Position numbers and translations under genes: made by a program. Below are positions 31,510 through 39,280 of a stretch of DNA of 39,823 nucleotides, in pieces; positions within the stretch are counted from its first letter, which is position 1; each line of letters opens with the position of its first letter. The notes beneath the pieces are model-generated. The model did not search any database. It saw nothing but the letters and a program-made list of their open reading frames with translations, and was not told the origin of the DNA. Source of the stretch: Bacillus sp. V59.32b (GTDB lineage: Bacteria > Bacillota > Bacilli > Bacillales > DSM-1321); the NCBI RefSeq assembly GCF_003429085.1, contig NZ_QVTC01000046.1:1-39823 (forward strand), written 5' to 3'.

Positions 31510-32656
31510 TCCCGGACCCCCTTTCATTTCCTTTTAGTAAATAATCCCCGCTTTTGACTAACAGTTCACTTTCCGATTCAAGCACATTCACTTGAGCCTG
31601 TGCATCGCGCATCCATTTTTCTACTGGATGCTCCTGTACATAGCCGTGACCTCCCAAAAGCTGTACGGCTGAATCGGTCACGAAGCGAACCGCTTCATGC
31701 GCAGTATTTAATGTAGCCAGACTAAATGCAAGCGCGTCTTCTTCCTTCTGATCCAATTTCATCGCGGCAAACCATACAAGATTCCGCGAAGCCTGTGTCT
31801 GGATAGCCATTTGCGCGATATTGAAGGACACTCCCTGGAATTTGGCAATTTCCTGACCAAAGGCCTTCCGCTGTGAAGTATATTCAGTAGCATAGGATAA
31901 TGCAGCAGACATTAAGCCGACCTCTTTAGCTGCTTCAAGAACGCTGATTCTTCCGAGAGCATCGTCTTTCAGCTTGCGGGCTTCTTCTCCTCTTTTCATC
32001 ACCGCTTCCTGCTTCACTGTAAAATGGTCAAAATGATAGCAGGCAAAGTGTGATGAGAGCAAGCCAAGACGATAATCTCCATTCAGTTCCTTTTGAAGAT
32101 GATGGTCGTCTGGATCATGGCGGATAAATAAAACAATATCATCTCCTGCTGTATCCAAGGCCGAAATAAGGAGGTAATCTGCTTTACCGGCCATTCTCAC
32201 CGGTGCTGAGCGGCCGTTAAGCACGTATTCTTCGCCAATCTTTTCAGCTGTAACATGGTGTTTCTTGGGATCGTCGGCATGCAGGAAAGCAACCGTCCCG
32301 TCCATTCCTGACTTAACTGCGCTTTTATAATCTGCAAACACGCTGTTTTCCGAATCCACCCTTATGAATGAAGCAGTCTCGCCTGGTCCTCCAAATCCCT
32401 GAACGACACCTAAATCCCCGGAAGCTAGTGATTCGAAAATTTGCACTTGCGAAATCAGGGGCAGTTCTAAGCCATCCCAGCTTTCAGGTAATTCAAGAGA
32501 AAGAAATCCCAATTCCTTCGCCTTATTAATAATGTCGTTCCCCACGAGTTTGTTCTCTTCGCTTTTCCTGGCGTTGGGCCGGATTTGTTTTATTGCGAAC
32601 TCTCTTGCCATTTTGGCAAATGCAGTTTCCTCATCAGTGGGCATAAAAGATACCAT
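31469..32656 (-). CDS. Degenerate acyl-CoA dehydrogenase-like subunit
   Basis: A 395-residue acyl-CoA dehydrogenase fold. The FAD-side motif GGHGYVQEHPVEKWMRDA is conserved. The normal TEPxAGSD substrate/FAD loop is replaced by AFLHADDPKKHHV, and the C-terminal YEGTxxIQ reads VLESESELLV, so only the Glu position could survive. There is no frameshift, and the gene has a good GGAGGGA site, so it appears maintained. First gene of the operon, after the TACGAATACGTA operator. The best explanation is a structural or half-site subunit for the overlapping dehydrogenase at 30289-31509. Confidence 0.85.
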   Translation of the reverse strand: MVSFMPTDEETAFAKMAREFAIKQIRPNARKSEENKLVGNDIINKAKELGFLSLELPESWDGLELPLISQVQIFESLASGDLGVVQGFGGPGETASFIRVDSENSVFADYKSAVKSGMDGTVAFLHADDPKKHHVTAEKIGEEYVLNGRSAPVRMAGKADYLLISALDTAGDDIVLFIRHDPDDHHLQKELNGDYRLGLLSSHFACYHFDHFTVKQEAVMKRGEEARKLKDDALGRISVLEAAKEVGLMSAALSYATEYTSQRKAFGQEIAKFQGVSFNIAQMAIQTQASRNLVWFAAMKLDQKEEDALAFSLATLNTAHEAVRFVTDSAVQLLGGHGYVQEHPVEKWMRDAQAQVNVLESESELLVKSGDYLLKGNERGSGNDILRAVSSSEPS

Positions 32657-32731
32657 GCCTCTAGTCCCTCCTTCATTTAGCTCTTCATTTAAATGTAAAA
32701 TAAAATGCTGTTTGTAAAAAAATAATACCAG

Positions 32732-32743
32732 TACGTATTCGTA
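32732..32743. promoter_or_regulatory. Second-type TetR operator, at the operon promoter
   Basis: TACGTATTCGTA, the reverse complement of the TACGAATACGTA at 33535-33546 before the TetR gene. A TATTAT -10-like box lies just downstream on the minus strand, so a bound repressor would block the operon promoter. Confidence 0.7.
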
Positions 32744-32761
32744 TCTTTTTGGAGAAACAAA

Positions 32762-32800
32762 AAGAGAGGTCTTTTGTCAGATAGAAGTATTAACTCTCTT
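32762..32800 (-). terminator. Probable terminator after the second TetR gene
   Basis: AAGAGAG / CTCTCTT arms with a loop of about 25 nt, followed by TTTTTGTTT on the minus strand. The long loop lowers certainty. Confidence 0.5.
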
Positions 32801-32909
32801 ATCTGTGGAACTACACCTAATATTCGGCGAGTTTTTTATCAAAATCCTTCTCTTGTTGTCGTTTAGCTGTATAATGGCTTTCCGTGCTTCCTTTAGATTT
32901 TACTTGCTG

Positions 32910-33509
32910 TTATGCTAAATTAACAAAAGCACCAATGATGATCCGATTTAACAATCTGGCCAAGTAGTCAAAGTCTTCATTATCAAGCTCCGATTGGTTA
33001 AAATTTTGAAGGATCACTTCATTTATCGCACCAACCATAGCCTGTGAAACGATGCGGATATCTTGTGCTGAAACAGAATCAGGCAGTTCATCGCGAACTG
33101 TTTGATAAACTAAATCGGCGAGTTGACGATAGGCTCCCCTTCTGACTTCCTCTACTTCCTGAGAGATGCCGACAGACTCGAGCAGAATTAAATTGGATGC
33201 CTTAGCATCAATGAAACAGATTTCTACATAGCGCCGAATTCCCGTATAGGCTTTATAAGTAAAGCGTTCTTCTTGTTGAAAAGCGATTTTCACCTCTTCT
33301 ATCATTTCTTTTGCAAGTTGATCAAACAGGCGGGCCATTAGGTCTTCTTTGCTTGTAAAATTTTGATAAAAGGTCGTTTTTGATACCCTTGCCATTTCAA
33401 CTATGTCGAGTACAGATGTGTTTTTAAACCCTTTTTCGGTGAAAAGGATAAGACTAGCATAATATACTTTCTCTCTCGCTTCTTTAGGCATTTCCGTAAC
33501 GAATAACAT
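32910..33509 (-). CDS. TetR/AcrR-family regulator of the second acyl-CoA operon
   Basis: A 199-residue TetR repressor. Helix-turn-helix ASLILFTEKGFKNTSVLDI then VSKTTFYQNFTSKEDLM (about residues 18-58). The ligand domain differs from that of the first TetR protein (7546). ATG at 33509 has only a weak site; an internal ATG (MPKEAREK) is an alternative start. The same 12-bp site occurs before this gene and before the operon downstream, which supports autorepression plus control of the operon. Inducer probably an acyl-CoA; not shown. Confidence 0.9.
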   Translation of the reverse strand: MLFVTEMPKEAREKVYYASLILFTEKGFKNTSVLDIVEMARVSKTTFYQNFTSKEDLMARLFDQLAKEMIEEVKIAFQQEERFTYKAYTGIRRYVEICFIDAKASNLILLESVGISQEVEEVRRGAYRQLADLVYQTVRDELPDSVSAQDIRIVSQAMVGAINEVILQNFNQSELDNEDFDYLARLLNRIIIGAFVNLA

Positions 33510-33534
33510 TCTTACACCAATCCATTCTCGTGAG

Positions 33535-33546
33535 TACGAATACGTA
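33535..33546. promoter_or_regulatory. Second-type TetR operator, before its own gene
   Basis: TACGAATACGTA, with an inner 10-bp perfect palindrome AATACGTATT (33539-33548). It overlaps the -10 region of a likely minus-strand promoter, 26 bp before the TetR start. Confidence 0.72.
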
Positions 33547-33630
33547 TTACCCTTATATTATTACATTCTTGAATAGATATCAACCGAGAAGTCAGAAGAT
33601 TTTAAAAATTATTCATCTGAACAGAAAAAA

Positions 33631-33653
33631 GCTCAATCGTCAATAGATTGAGC
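33631..33653 (-). terminator. Intrinsic terminator after the aminotransferase
   Basis: GCTCAATC / GATTGAGC stem, 7-nt loop, followed by TTTTTT on the minus strand. Confidence 0.9.
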
Positions 33654-33678
33654 CCAATTCGCTTCATTTTATTCCGGA

Positions 33679-34779
33679 TTAACGGATGCTTGAGAGCGTG
33701 CTTAATATCGTAGCTTCCACAACCCATCCGAACGGATCTTTCAGTTCGCCGCGTTGAATTCCGGTCAACGTGTCGTATAATTTTTTGGATAGCTCCCCGG
33801 TTTTTTCATCATTGATGATTAATTTTTCATCCTCCCAGAAGAACTCCCCAATCGGTGAAATAACAGCAGCTGTGCCTGTCCCGAATGCTTCTTCGAGCGT
33901 TCCTTTTCGGTGTGCCTCCCGAATTTCTTCCATGGAAATTCTACGTTCGGTTACCGGAACATTCCAAAACTTTAGCAATTCGATAATGGATGACCGGGTC
34001 ACTCCATCGAGGATACTTCCATTTAATGCAGGTGTGATGACTTCGCCATTAATTTTAAAGAAAACATTCATGCTTCCCACTTCTTCAATGTATTTTTTTT
34101 CGACACCGTCGAGCCATAATACTTGAGAATAGCCCATTTTAGTTGATACTTCCTGGGCCTTTAAACTGGATGCATAGTTTCCACCCGTTTTTGCCGTACC
34201 TGTTCCTCCGTTTACGGCACGAACAAACTGTTTTTCTACAGCAATCTTAACGGGTTGAATTCCTTCTTTATAGTACGAACCGACAGGAGACATGATAATA
34301 ATGAATTTATAGCGACCTGAAGGCGCAACTCCCAAATAGGGCTCTGTTGAAATAATGAAGGGACGGATATAAAGAGACGTACCCTCTGCCGTTGGAATCC
34401 ATTCCCGATCGGTTTCAATCAGCTGCTTTAGTGCCTCAAGCGCTAGGTCTTCATCAATTTCGGGGATGCAAAGCCTGTCATTGGACTTATTCAGGCGCTC
34501 GAAATTTTTTTCGGGACGGAAAAGCAAAACCCTTTCATCTCCGGTTACATATGCTTTCAATCCTTCAAAAACCGATTGGCCATAATGGAATATCATTGCT
34601 GCCGGATCCAAAGTGATCGGCTGATATGGAATAATTCGAGGGTCATGCCAGCCCAGTTCTAAGGAAAAATCCATGACGAACATATGGTCCGTAAATACTT
34701 TCCCAAACTCCAGCTGATCGGATTGAGGTTTCTCTTTCTTATTTTCGCTTATGGTGATGGTGATCTCTTGTGTATTCAT
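33679..34779 (-). CDS. ilvK: Branched-chain amino acid aminotransferase (IlvK/YwaA type)
   Basis: A 366-residue fold-type IV PLP enzyme that moves the amino group between Leu/Ile/Val and 2-oxoglutarate. It closely resembles B. subtilis YwaA (IlvK): FGKVFTDHMFVMD, FHYGQSVFEGLKAY, TAKTGGNYASSLKAQ with Lys197 as probable Schiff-base lysine, and VLWLDGVEKKYIEEVGSMN. ATG start with GAGGAG. Stand-alone gene with its own terminator, not part of the TetR operon. It could link the Liv importer to branched-chain metabolism, but it is common in Bacillaceae anyway. The general symbol ilvE would also be acceptable. Confidence 0.93.
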   Translation of the reverse strand: MNTQEITITISENKKEKPQSDQLEFGKVFTDHMFVMDFSLELGWHDPRIIPYQPITLDPAAMIFHYGQSVFEGLKAYVTGDERVLLFRPEKNFERLNKSNDRLCIPEIDEDLALEALKQLIETDREWIPTAEGTSLYIRPFIISTEPYLGVAPSGRYKFIIIMSPVGSYYKEGIQPVKIAVEKQFVRAVNGGTGTAKTGGNYASSLKAQEVSTKMGYSQVLWLDGVEKKYIEEVGSMNVFFKINGEVITPALNGSILDGVTRSSIIELLKFWNVPVTERRISMEEIREAHRKGTLEEAFGTGTAAVISPIGEFFWEDEKLIINDEKTGELSKKLYDTLTGIQRGELKDPFGWVVEATILSTLSSIR

Positions 34780-34917
34780 TCCGCAAACTCCTCATTGGTA
34801 AGATAAAAAATATGAAATCTATAACTGCCATTTTACTCCTTAACCAGTGTGAACTTCAAGCCTAAATTATTAAAAATTCTGATATTTTTCTTATTTTTTT
34901 AAAAATAGGTACGAAAA

Positions 34918-34945
34918 GCGCACCATTACTATAATTAATGATGCG
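34918..34945. terminator. Stem-loop at the metallophosphoesterase stop
   Basis: CGCACCATTA / TAATGATGCG arms with one mismatch; TTTTTT follows on the + strand and CTTTTCG on the minus strand. It overlaps the gene end. Confidence 0.55.
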
Positions 34946-35924
34946 TTTTTTCATTTAGATTTTTTTTAAGCGGTATTGAGTATGCTCTAATCCATGAGGA
35001 GTTACTGAATTCCCTTGCTTTGATTTCCAACCGATCCTTATAAACTTCGACAAGTATACCTTGCGATAAATGTTTTTTCCGGCCCTTTTTATCCATGACG
35101 TAGCTTATGGAGGAGGTGTTCACCATTGTAAACCCCTTTTGATATACAGTTTTCGGGTGGTTCAAATCGTAGTGGGAATGTCCGCTAAAGAGGATCGTCT
35201 GCGGATATTTACTGAGAATTTTCTTTAATCGCGTACCTTCGAAGTCAGGATAGTTTCCTTCTGTTCCATAGACGGTATGCTTGATTGGCTGGTGTAAAAA
35301 GACAAAAATTGGCTTGCACGTTGTCGCATTATCGCTGAGTGTTTGTTCCAGCCACTCATATTGTGCGTCAGATATAAACGGTGTATTAGGATTGCCGCGG
35401 AACATACTTTCACTTCCGAGGGTAATAAAGTGGTAGCCTTCAATCCATCTATCATAATATACATTTTCCATGCCGGTTTTTGTGGTAAATCTTTTTACAA
35501 GCATCTGATTAGTTAGCATTGGACGTTTCCAGTGCTTATTCTCAAAAAATTCATGGTTGCCGATTGCGAGAATTTTTTCTGCCCCAGGATTGGTGCCGGT
35601 AAATAAAAGATCCATAAACCGTTCATATTGTTCGTCGAGTCCTTGATTTGTGAAATCCCCAGCAATGACAATCGCTTTATATCCGGGGGCGAACCGCTCT
35701 ATATCCTCCAAAGCTTCGAGGAATTTCCAATCGGTCTCTGCTTCGCAAATTCGAACCCCTTCGATCGTTCTTGGCTGTCCGCATATATGAACGTCACTGA
35801 TCACAGGAAACTGCAAAACAGGAACATCTTTTTCGAATGGTTCGTTGACGCTGGAGGAAGAAGAAACAGGACCTGTAGCGAAAAGCAGAATAACAACAAG
35901 GGCGACGATCCGGGAAATGCTCAT
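34935..35924 (-). CDS. Exported calcineurin-like metallophosphoesterase
   Basis: About 329 residues. Signal peptide: MSISRIVALVVILLFATGP, then SSSSS. Metal-binding motifs in order: ISDVHI, IAGDFTNQG, IGNHEF and FSGHSHYD, the full two-metal set. It probably cleaves a phosphoester at the cell surface; the substrate is not clear. The start is uncertain: TTG at 35933 or 35927, or ATG at 35924, after AAGGAG; I list the ATG, although the TTG at 35927 has better spacing. Single gene. Confidence 0.88.
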   Translation of the reverse strand: MSISRIVALVVILLFATGPVSSSSSVNEPFEKDVPVLQFPVISDVHICGQPRTIEGVRICEAETDWKFLEALEDIERFAPGYKAIVIAGDFTNQGLDEQYERFMDLLFTGTNPGAEKILAIGNHEFFENKHWKRPMLTNQMLVKRFTTKTGMENVYYDRWIEGYHFITLGSESMFRGNPNTPFISDAQYEWLEQTLSDNATTCKPIFVFLHQPIKHTVYGTEGNYPDFEGTRLKKILSKYPQTILFSGHSHYDLNHPKTVYQKGFTMVNTSSISYVMDKKGRKKHLSQGILVEVYKDRLEIKAREFSNSSWIRAYSIPLKKNLNEKTHH

Positions 35925-36012
35925 CAATAACAAAACTCCTTCCAGTGAGAATGTTATATGATGAAAAGGATTCCCATGGAAGTCAAAAATTATGAAGTGT
36001 TTGAAACAAAAA

Positions 36013-36033
36013 AGCTCCCACTACTATGTGAGA
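36013..36033 (-). terminator. Probable terminator of the small membrane-protein pseudogene
   Basis: TCTCAC / GTGGGA stem (one G-U pair) followed by TTTTTTG on the minus strand. Confidence 0.6.
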
Positions 36034-36095
36034 ACTAAAGAGTGATCGTTTTTTCCACTTTGGATTATAGCACTGCTTTCCAAAAGTAAAGTAAG

Positions 36096-36269
36096 TCAGT
36101 CTCCGCCGCCGGTATAACGATTGTCCCCCATTGTATGGTTGGTATCTTCTCCTTTTCTAGAATGGGGGTTGGTCGGGATTTGATGATTATTTTTAATGAT
36201 TCTACGTCTCCAATCAATGAATAAAGCAAAAAGTCAAATGACGGTAACTATTACAAAGAACCAGGTCAT
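36096..36269 (-). pseudogene. Small single-pass membrane protein gene interrupted by an in-frame TGA
   Basis: Reading from an ATG with AAGGATG upstream: MTWFFVIVTVI, stop TGA at codon 12 (36234-36236), then LFALFIDWRRRIIKNNHQI and, after a Pro/Asn/Thr-rich part, the ending GDNRYTGGGD and a stop at 36096. Across the stop the protein is a membrane anchor with a WRRR positive-inside border and a hydrophilic tail, a design I have seen in small Bacillus proteins. A terminator follows 60 nt later. One base change (for example GGA to TGA) explains the break. Probably a recent pseudogene or a sequencing error; readthrough is possible. Confidence 0.6.
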
Positions 36270-36366
36270 GTAAATCATCCTTTTCTTATTATTTCATAAA
36301 ATTGTTTAATCGGTGAAGAAGAAGGAAAAGTAGTAAAAAAGAGAGTTACAGAGGAGGCATTCATGT

Positions 36367-37461
36367 TTGTGGATTAACAAGCCATTTTTTAAATATGCGA
36401 CAGGTGTTTTACTTACAATCTTAATCATATTCTTCTTTGGAAAGATCGATTATTTTTTTTGGCCTTTCCAGAAAATGATTGCAACCATTTTCTTTCCTAT
36501 CCTGATTGCTGGTCTTCTTTATTATCTTATAAGGCCTATCGTGAGAATGCTATCAAAATTCATGCCGAAGACAGTGAGTATTGTGGTGGTTTTTGCGTCA
36601 ATTTCCGGGTTAATATTCCTTGTGGTTCACTTTTCAGGCCCGGCGATTGTCAAACAAGTCCAACAACTTTCTGATCAGCTACCTCACAAAGTAGAGGAAT
36701 TCTCATCTAAATCCGAGAAGGTTATTGAAGAAAATGATTTTGGGATGATGGGAAATGCTGAAGAAAGAGCGAGAGGATACATCGAAGAGCTGGCTTCCAA
36801 ACTAAGTGGCAATCTAATGAATATTTTTTCAACGATTGCAAGCATTGCGACCGTATTGATTATTGTGCCGTTTATCCTTTTCTATTTTCTAAAGGATGAT
36901 CACAGACTCAGGCCCTATCTCTTGAAGACGATTCCCGAAGAAGTGGAGAATGAAGGAGATATCATCATAAAGGATGTGGATAAGACGCTGTCTGCCTATA
37001 TAATCGGCCAGTTTACAGTGGCCGTCGCCGATGGAGTATTAATGTATATCGGTTATTTAATTATCGGGCTCGATTATGCGCTTATTCTTGCGTTGTTTGC
37101 GATGTTTTTAACAATTGTTCCATTTTTAGGACCTGCAATCGGTATTATTCCTGCTTTATTTGTAGCGCTGCAGCAGGAACCTATCCTCGCTATCAAAGTG
37201 TTGATTGTTTTGGCGGTTGTTCAGCAGCTGGAAGGGAATTTAATCACTCCTCATGTCATGGGAAAACAGCTTGATATTCACCCTCTGACGATTATTTTAC
37301 TGCTTCTGGTCGCAGGCTCTATTTACGGTTTCATCGGAATCTTAATTGCGATACCATTGTATTCCGTGATTAAGACCCTGATCAAAAACTTTCGATTGTT
37401 CTATCATTTGCGAAAAAGAAAAAATATTCTGGAAGCCGTCGATGAATCTAGCTCGTTTTAA
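36367..37461 (+). CDS. AI-2E/YtvI-family (DUF20) membrane permease
   Basis: A 364-residue membrane protein with seven to eight hydrophobic segments. The PF01594 hallmarks are present: an extracytoplasmic helical loop (about 85-150), PFILFYFLKDDHRLRPYL, FLTIVPFLGPAIGIIPALFV and VVQQLEGNLITPHVMGKQLDIHP. Members include AI-2 exporters and Na+/H+ antiporters; the role cannot be fixed here. The start is TTG at 36367, 9 nt after GAGGAGG; an ATG at 36363 is out of frame. A strong terminator follows. Single gene. Confidence 0.88.
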   Translation: MWINKPFFKYATGVLLTILIIFFFGKIDYFFWPFQKMIATIFFPILIAGLLYYLIRPIVRMLSKFMPKTVSIVVVFASISGLIFLVVHFSGPAIVKQVQQLSDQLPHKVEEFSSKSEKVIEENDFGMMGNAEERARGYIEELASKLSGNLMNIFSTIASIATVLIIVPFILFYFLKDDHRLRPYLLKTIPEEVENEGDIIIKDVDKTLSAYIIGQFTVAVADGVLMYIGYLIIGLDYALILALFAMFLTIVPFLGPAIGIIPALFVALQQEPILAIKVLIVLAVVQQLEGNLITPHVMGKQLDIHPLTIILLLLVAGSIYGFIGILIAIPLYSVIKTLIKNFRLFYHLRKRKNILEAVDESSSF

Positions 37462-37495
37462 CGGGTGCAGAGAACTCATTTCACACAATTGAAGA

Positions 37496-37537
37496 GGCTG
37501 CCTAACGCTTATTCTATAATCGTTAGGCAGCCTTTTT
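37496..37537 (+). terminator. Strong intrinsic terminator after the DUF20 permease
   Basis: Twelve-bp perfect stem GGCTGCCTAACG / CGTTAGGCAGCC, 13-nt loop, then TTTTT. It lies between two convergent genes. Confidence 0.93.
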
Positions 37538-37579
37538 GAGCAAGTCCGAAAATGATTATATGTGTCCCTGCTTTCAAGA

Positions 37580-38026
37580 TTATCTTTTCAGTTTAATCCT
37601 GCGTATTATCTTTGAAAACAAACTCGGTTTCTTCTCTTTTTCGACTGCTTTTTGTGGTCGGGAATCAACCGTGATTGTTGCTTTATCAATAGCGGTATCA
37701 CATGCCAGTACCAGTCCTAATTCTGTAACATGATTACTGTTGGCGACAATTTTATACGCTGTTTTGTTTTCATTGGCCAATGCAATATATTTTCGAATAT
37801 CTGAGTAATTTAGGGAGCCATTTAGCAATAAAGTAGCGTGTGGGTTTTCTTTTAATAACCGCTCTATTTCCGGATAAATGGTCTTCTCTCTCACCTGGGC
37901 CTGGGTTAACACAGCAACAACCCTTTCCCGCAATGTTCCCAGGTACTTTCTTCGTTCCTCGGGTTTTATTTCTTTCTTGCCATGAATCCCTTCTTGTAGA
38001 TAATCATCTACGGACACTCTGGTCAT
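37580..38026 (-). CDS. yueI: YueI family protein (DUF1694)
   Basis: A 148-residue cytoplasmic protein with the YueI pattern: VDDYLQEGIHGKKEIKPEER, then FLGTLRERV-like YLGTLRERVVAVLTQAQV, and a central alpha/beta part with ATLLLNGSLNYSDIRKYI. Function unknown in B. subtilis. ATG start with CGGAGGTG. The C-terminus is strongly basic (KIIRRIKLKR). Single gene convergent with the DUF20 permease. Confidence 0.86.
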   Translation of the reverse strand: MTRVSVDDYLQEGIHGKKEIKPEERRKYLGTLRERVVAVLTQAQVREKTIYPEIERLLKENPHATLLLNGSLNYSDIRKYIALANENKTAYKIVANSNHVTELGLVLACDTAIDKATITVDSRPQKAVEKEKKPSLFSKIIRRIKLKR

Positions 38027-38339
38027 ACGAACACCTCCGATGAGTCATCTCTTTAATATGTAATGAGAACAAATAAATATCGTGACAGTCCTACTCTAGG
38101 ATCTCAAAAGGACCCACTATTAATACGAGTACAGAACCAAGAAAATGAACTCACCATTCATTTAATTCTACATCTACTTTCCCCTTCATCCAACAGATTC
38201 AAATAAATTGACTTTACTATAGCTTGGAATCTATTTGTAAAAAAATTAATATTTCTGTAATCAAATAAGAACCCTTCCGCATAGGATAGAATGGTCAGCT
38301 TTGCTATAAAACAGAGATAGACAAAAGGAAGGGGAAATA
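38027..38339. other. Divergent intergenic region between yueI and the L,D-transpeptidase
   Basis: No gene seen in these 313 bp. On the + strand a TGCTATAAA (38302-38310) looks like an extended -10 box, and CATAGGATA (38280-38288) matches the sigma-K -10 form CATANNNTA, though no matching -35 box was found. Either could drive the transpeptidase gene. Confidence 0.35.
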
Positions 38340-39082
38340 ATGAAGAAAATTTTTTTATGTGCCGTTTTGATTTGCTTTATGTTTGTGGGTGTAAAACCGG
38401 CTTTTGCTGCCGGAAGCCAGTTCATCATCATAAACAAATCAAACAACCAGCTTGCTTATTATGAAAACAGCAAACTTTCAAAGGTCTTTAGGGTTGCCAC
38501 CGGAAAAAAGCTTCATATACGCCTGAAGGAAAATTCAAGATTGTCAACAAGATCGTCAATCGCCCTTACTACAAGAAAAAAATCCCCGGGGGAAGCCCGA
38601 ATAATCCTTTAGGGAACAGATGGCTTGGCCTGAATGCAAGGGGAACCTGGGGAACAACTTATGCAATCCATGGTAATAATAATGCAAGCTCAATTGGCAC
38701 ATATGTAAGCGGCGGCTGCATTCGGATGCATAACGGTGAAGTGCAATGGCTTTTCTCCAAAGTAAAAGTGAATACTCCCGTGATTATTACGACATCCGGA
38801 AAATCATTTGATGCAATCGCAAAGTCTAACGGATATAACGTGAAACCTTCAAATGTAAAAAGTCCGGCCTCATCCTCTGGAATATTGAAAAAAGGAAGCC
38901 GCGGAGCTGAAGTAAAAGAATTGCAGCAAGCTCTTACAAAGCGGGGCTACAGCACCAAAGGCATCGATGGTATCTTTGGCCAAAACACGGATATCGCTGT
39001 ACGTAAGTTTCAGAAAGCAAATAAGCTGAAAGCGGACGGTATCGTTGGACCCGCGACTAAAAAAGCTCTAGGTATGAAGTAA
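38340..39082 (+). pseudogene. YkuD-type L,D-transpeptidase with PG-binding domain, broken by a one-base deletion
   Basis: Signal peptide MKKIFLCAVLICFMFVGVKP...AFAA, then the YkuD start SQFIIINKSNNQLAYYENSK. At an A6 tract (38504-38509) the frame shifts; adding one A restores GKKASYTPEGKF and a continuous frame through YAIHGNNNASSIGTYVSGGC (catalytic His and Cys), IRMHN, and a C-terminal PG_binding_1 domain (about 50 residues, GSRGAEVKELQQAL...). As written, the first frame stops at 38612 after 90 residues, before the catalytic Cys. Start ATG with AAGGAAGGGG. The enzyme would make 3-3 peptidoglycan cross-links, often in spores. Pseudogene, sequencing error or slippage-tolerant gene. Confidence 0.85.
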
Positions 39083-39085
39083 GAA

Positions 39086-39128
39086 AAGTGGTTAACCCCA
39101 AGGTTGCGGGTTAACCACTTTTTGATTT
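39086..39128 (+). terminator. Strong intrinsic terminator after the L,D-transpeptidase
   Basis: Thirteen-bp perfect stem AAGTGGTTAACCC / GGGTTAACCACTT, 9-nt loop, then TTTGATTTTTT. Confidence 0.93.
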
Positions 39129-39153
39129 TTTGATTAACAATCCTCCCCTAATC

Positions 39154-39225
39154 AAGCCGCGAAAAGCAAAACATACAGGGTCTTGCTAGGCGAGTTTCGG
39201 CTTACTAAGTCGCGAAAAGCAAAAT
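39154..39225 (+). repeat. Pair of 18-bp direct repeats
   Basis: AAGCCGCGAAAAGCAAAA (39154-39171) and AAGTCGCGAAAAGCAAAA (39208-39225), one mismatch, starts 54 bp apart. They lie between the terminator and the 20-bp array. Nothing else is seen in 39129-39280. Confidence 0.6.
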
Positions 39226-39280
39226 TCCAACGGTGAAATCATAAAAAAAAGAAGTCAGCTTTCAGGATTTTCAAGGGTTT

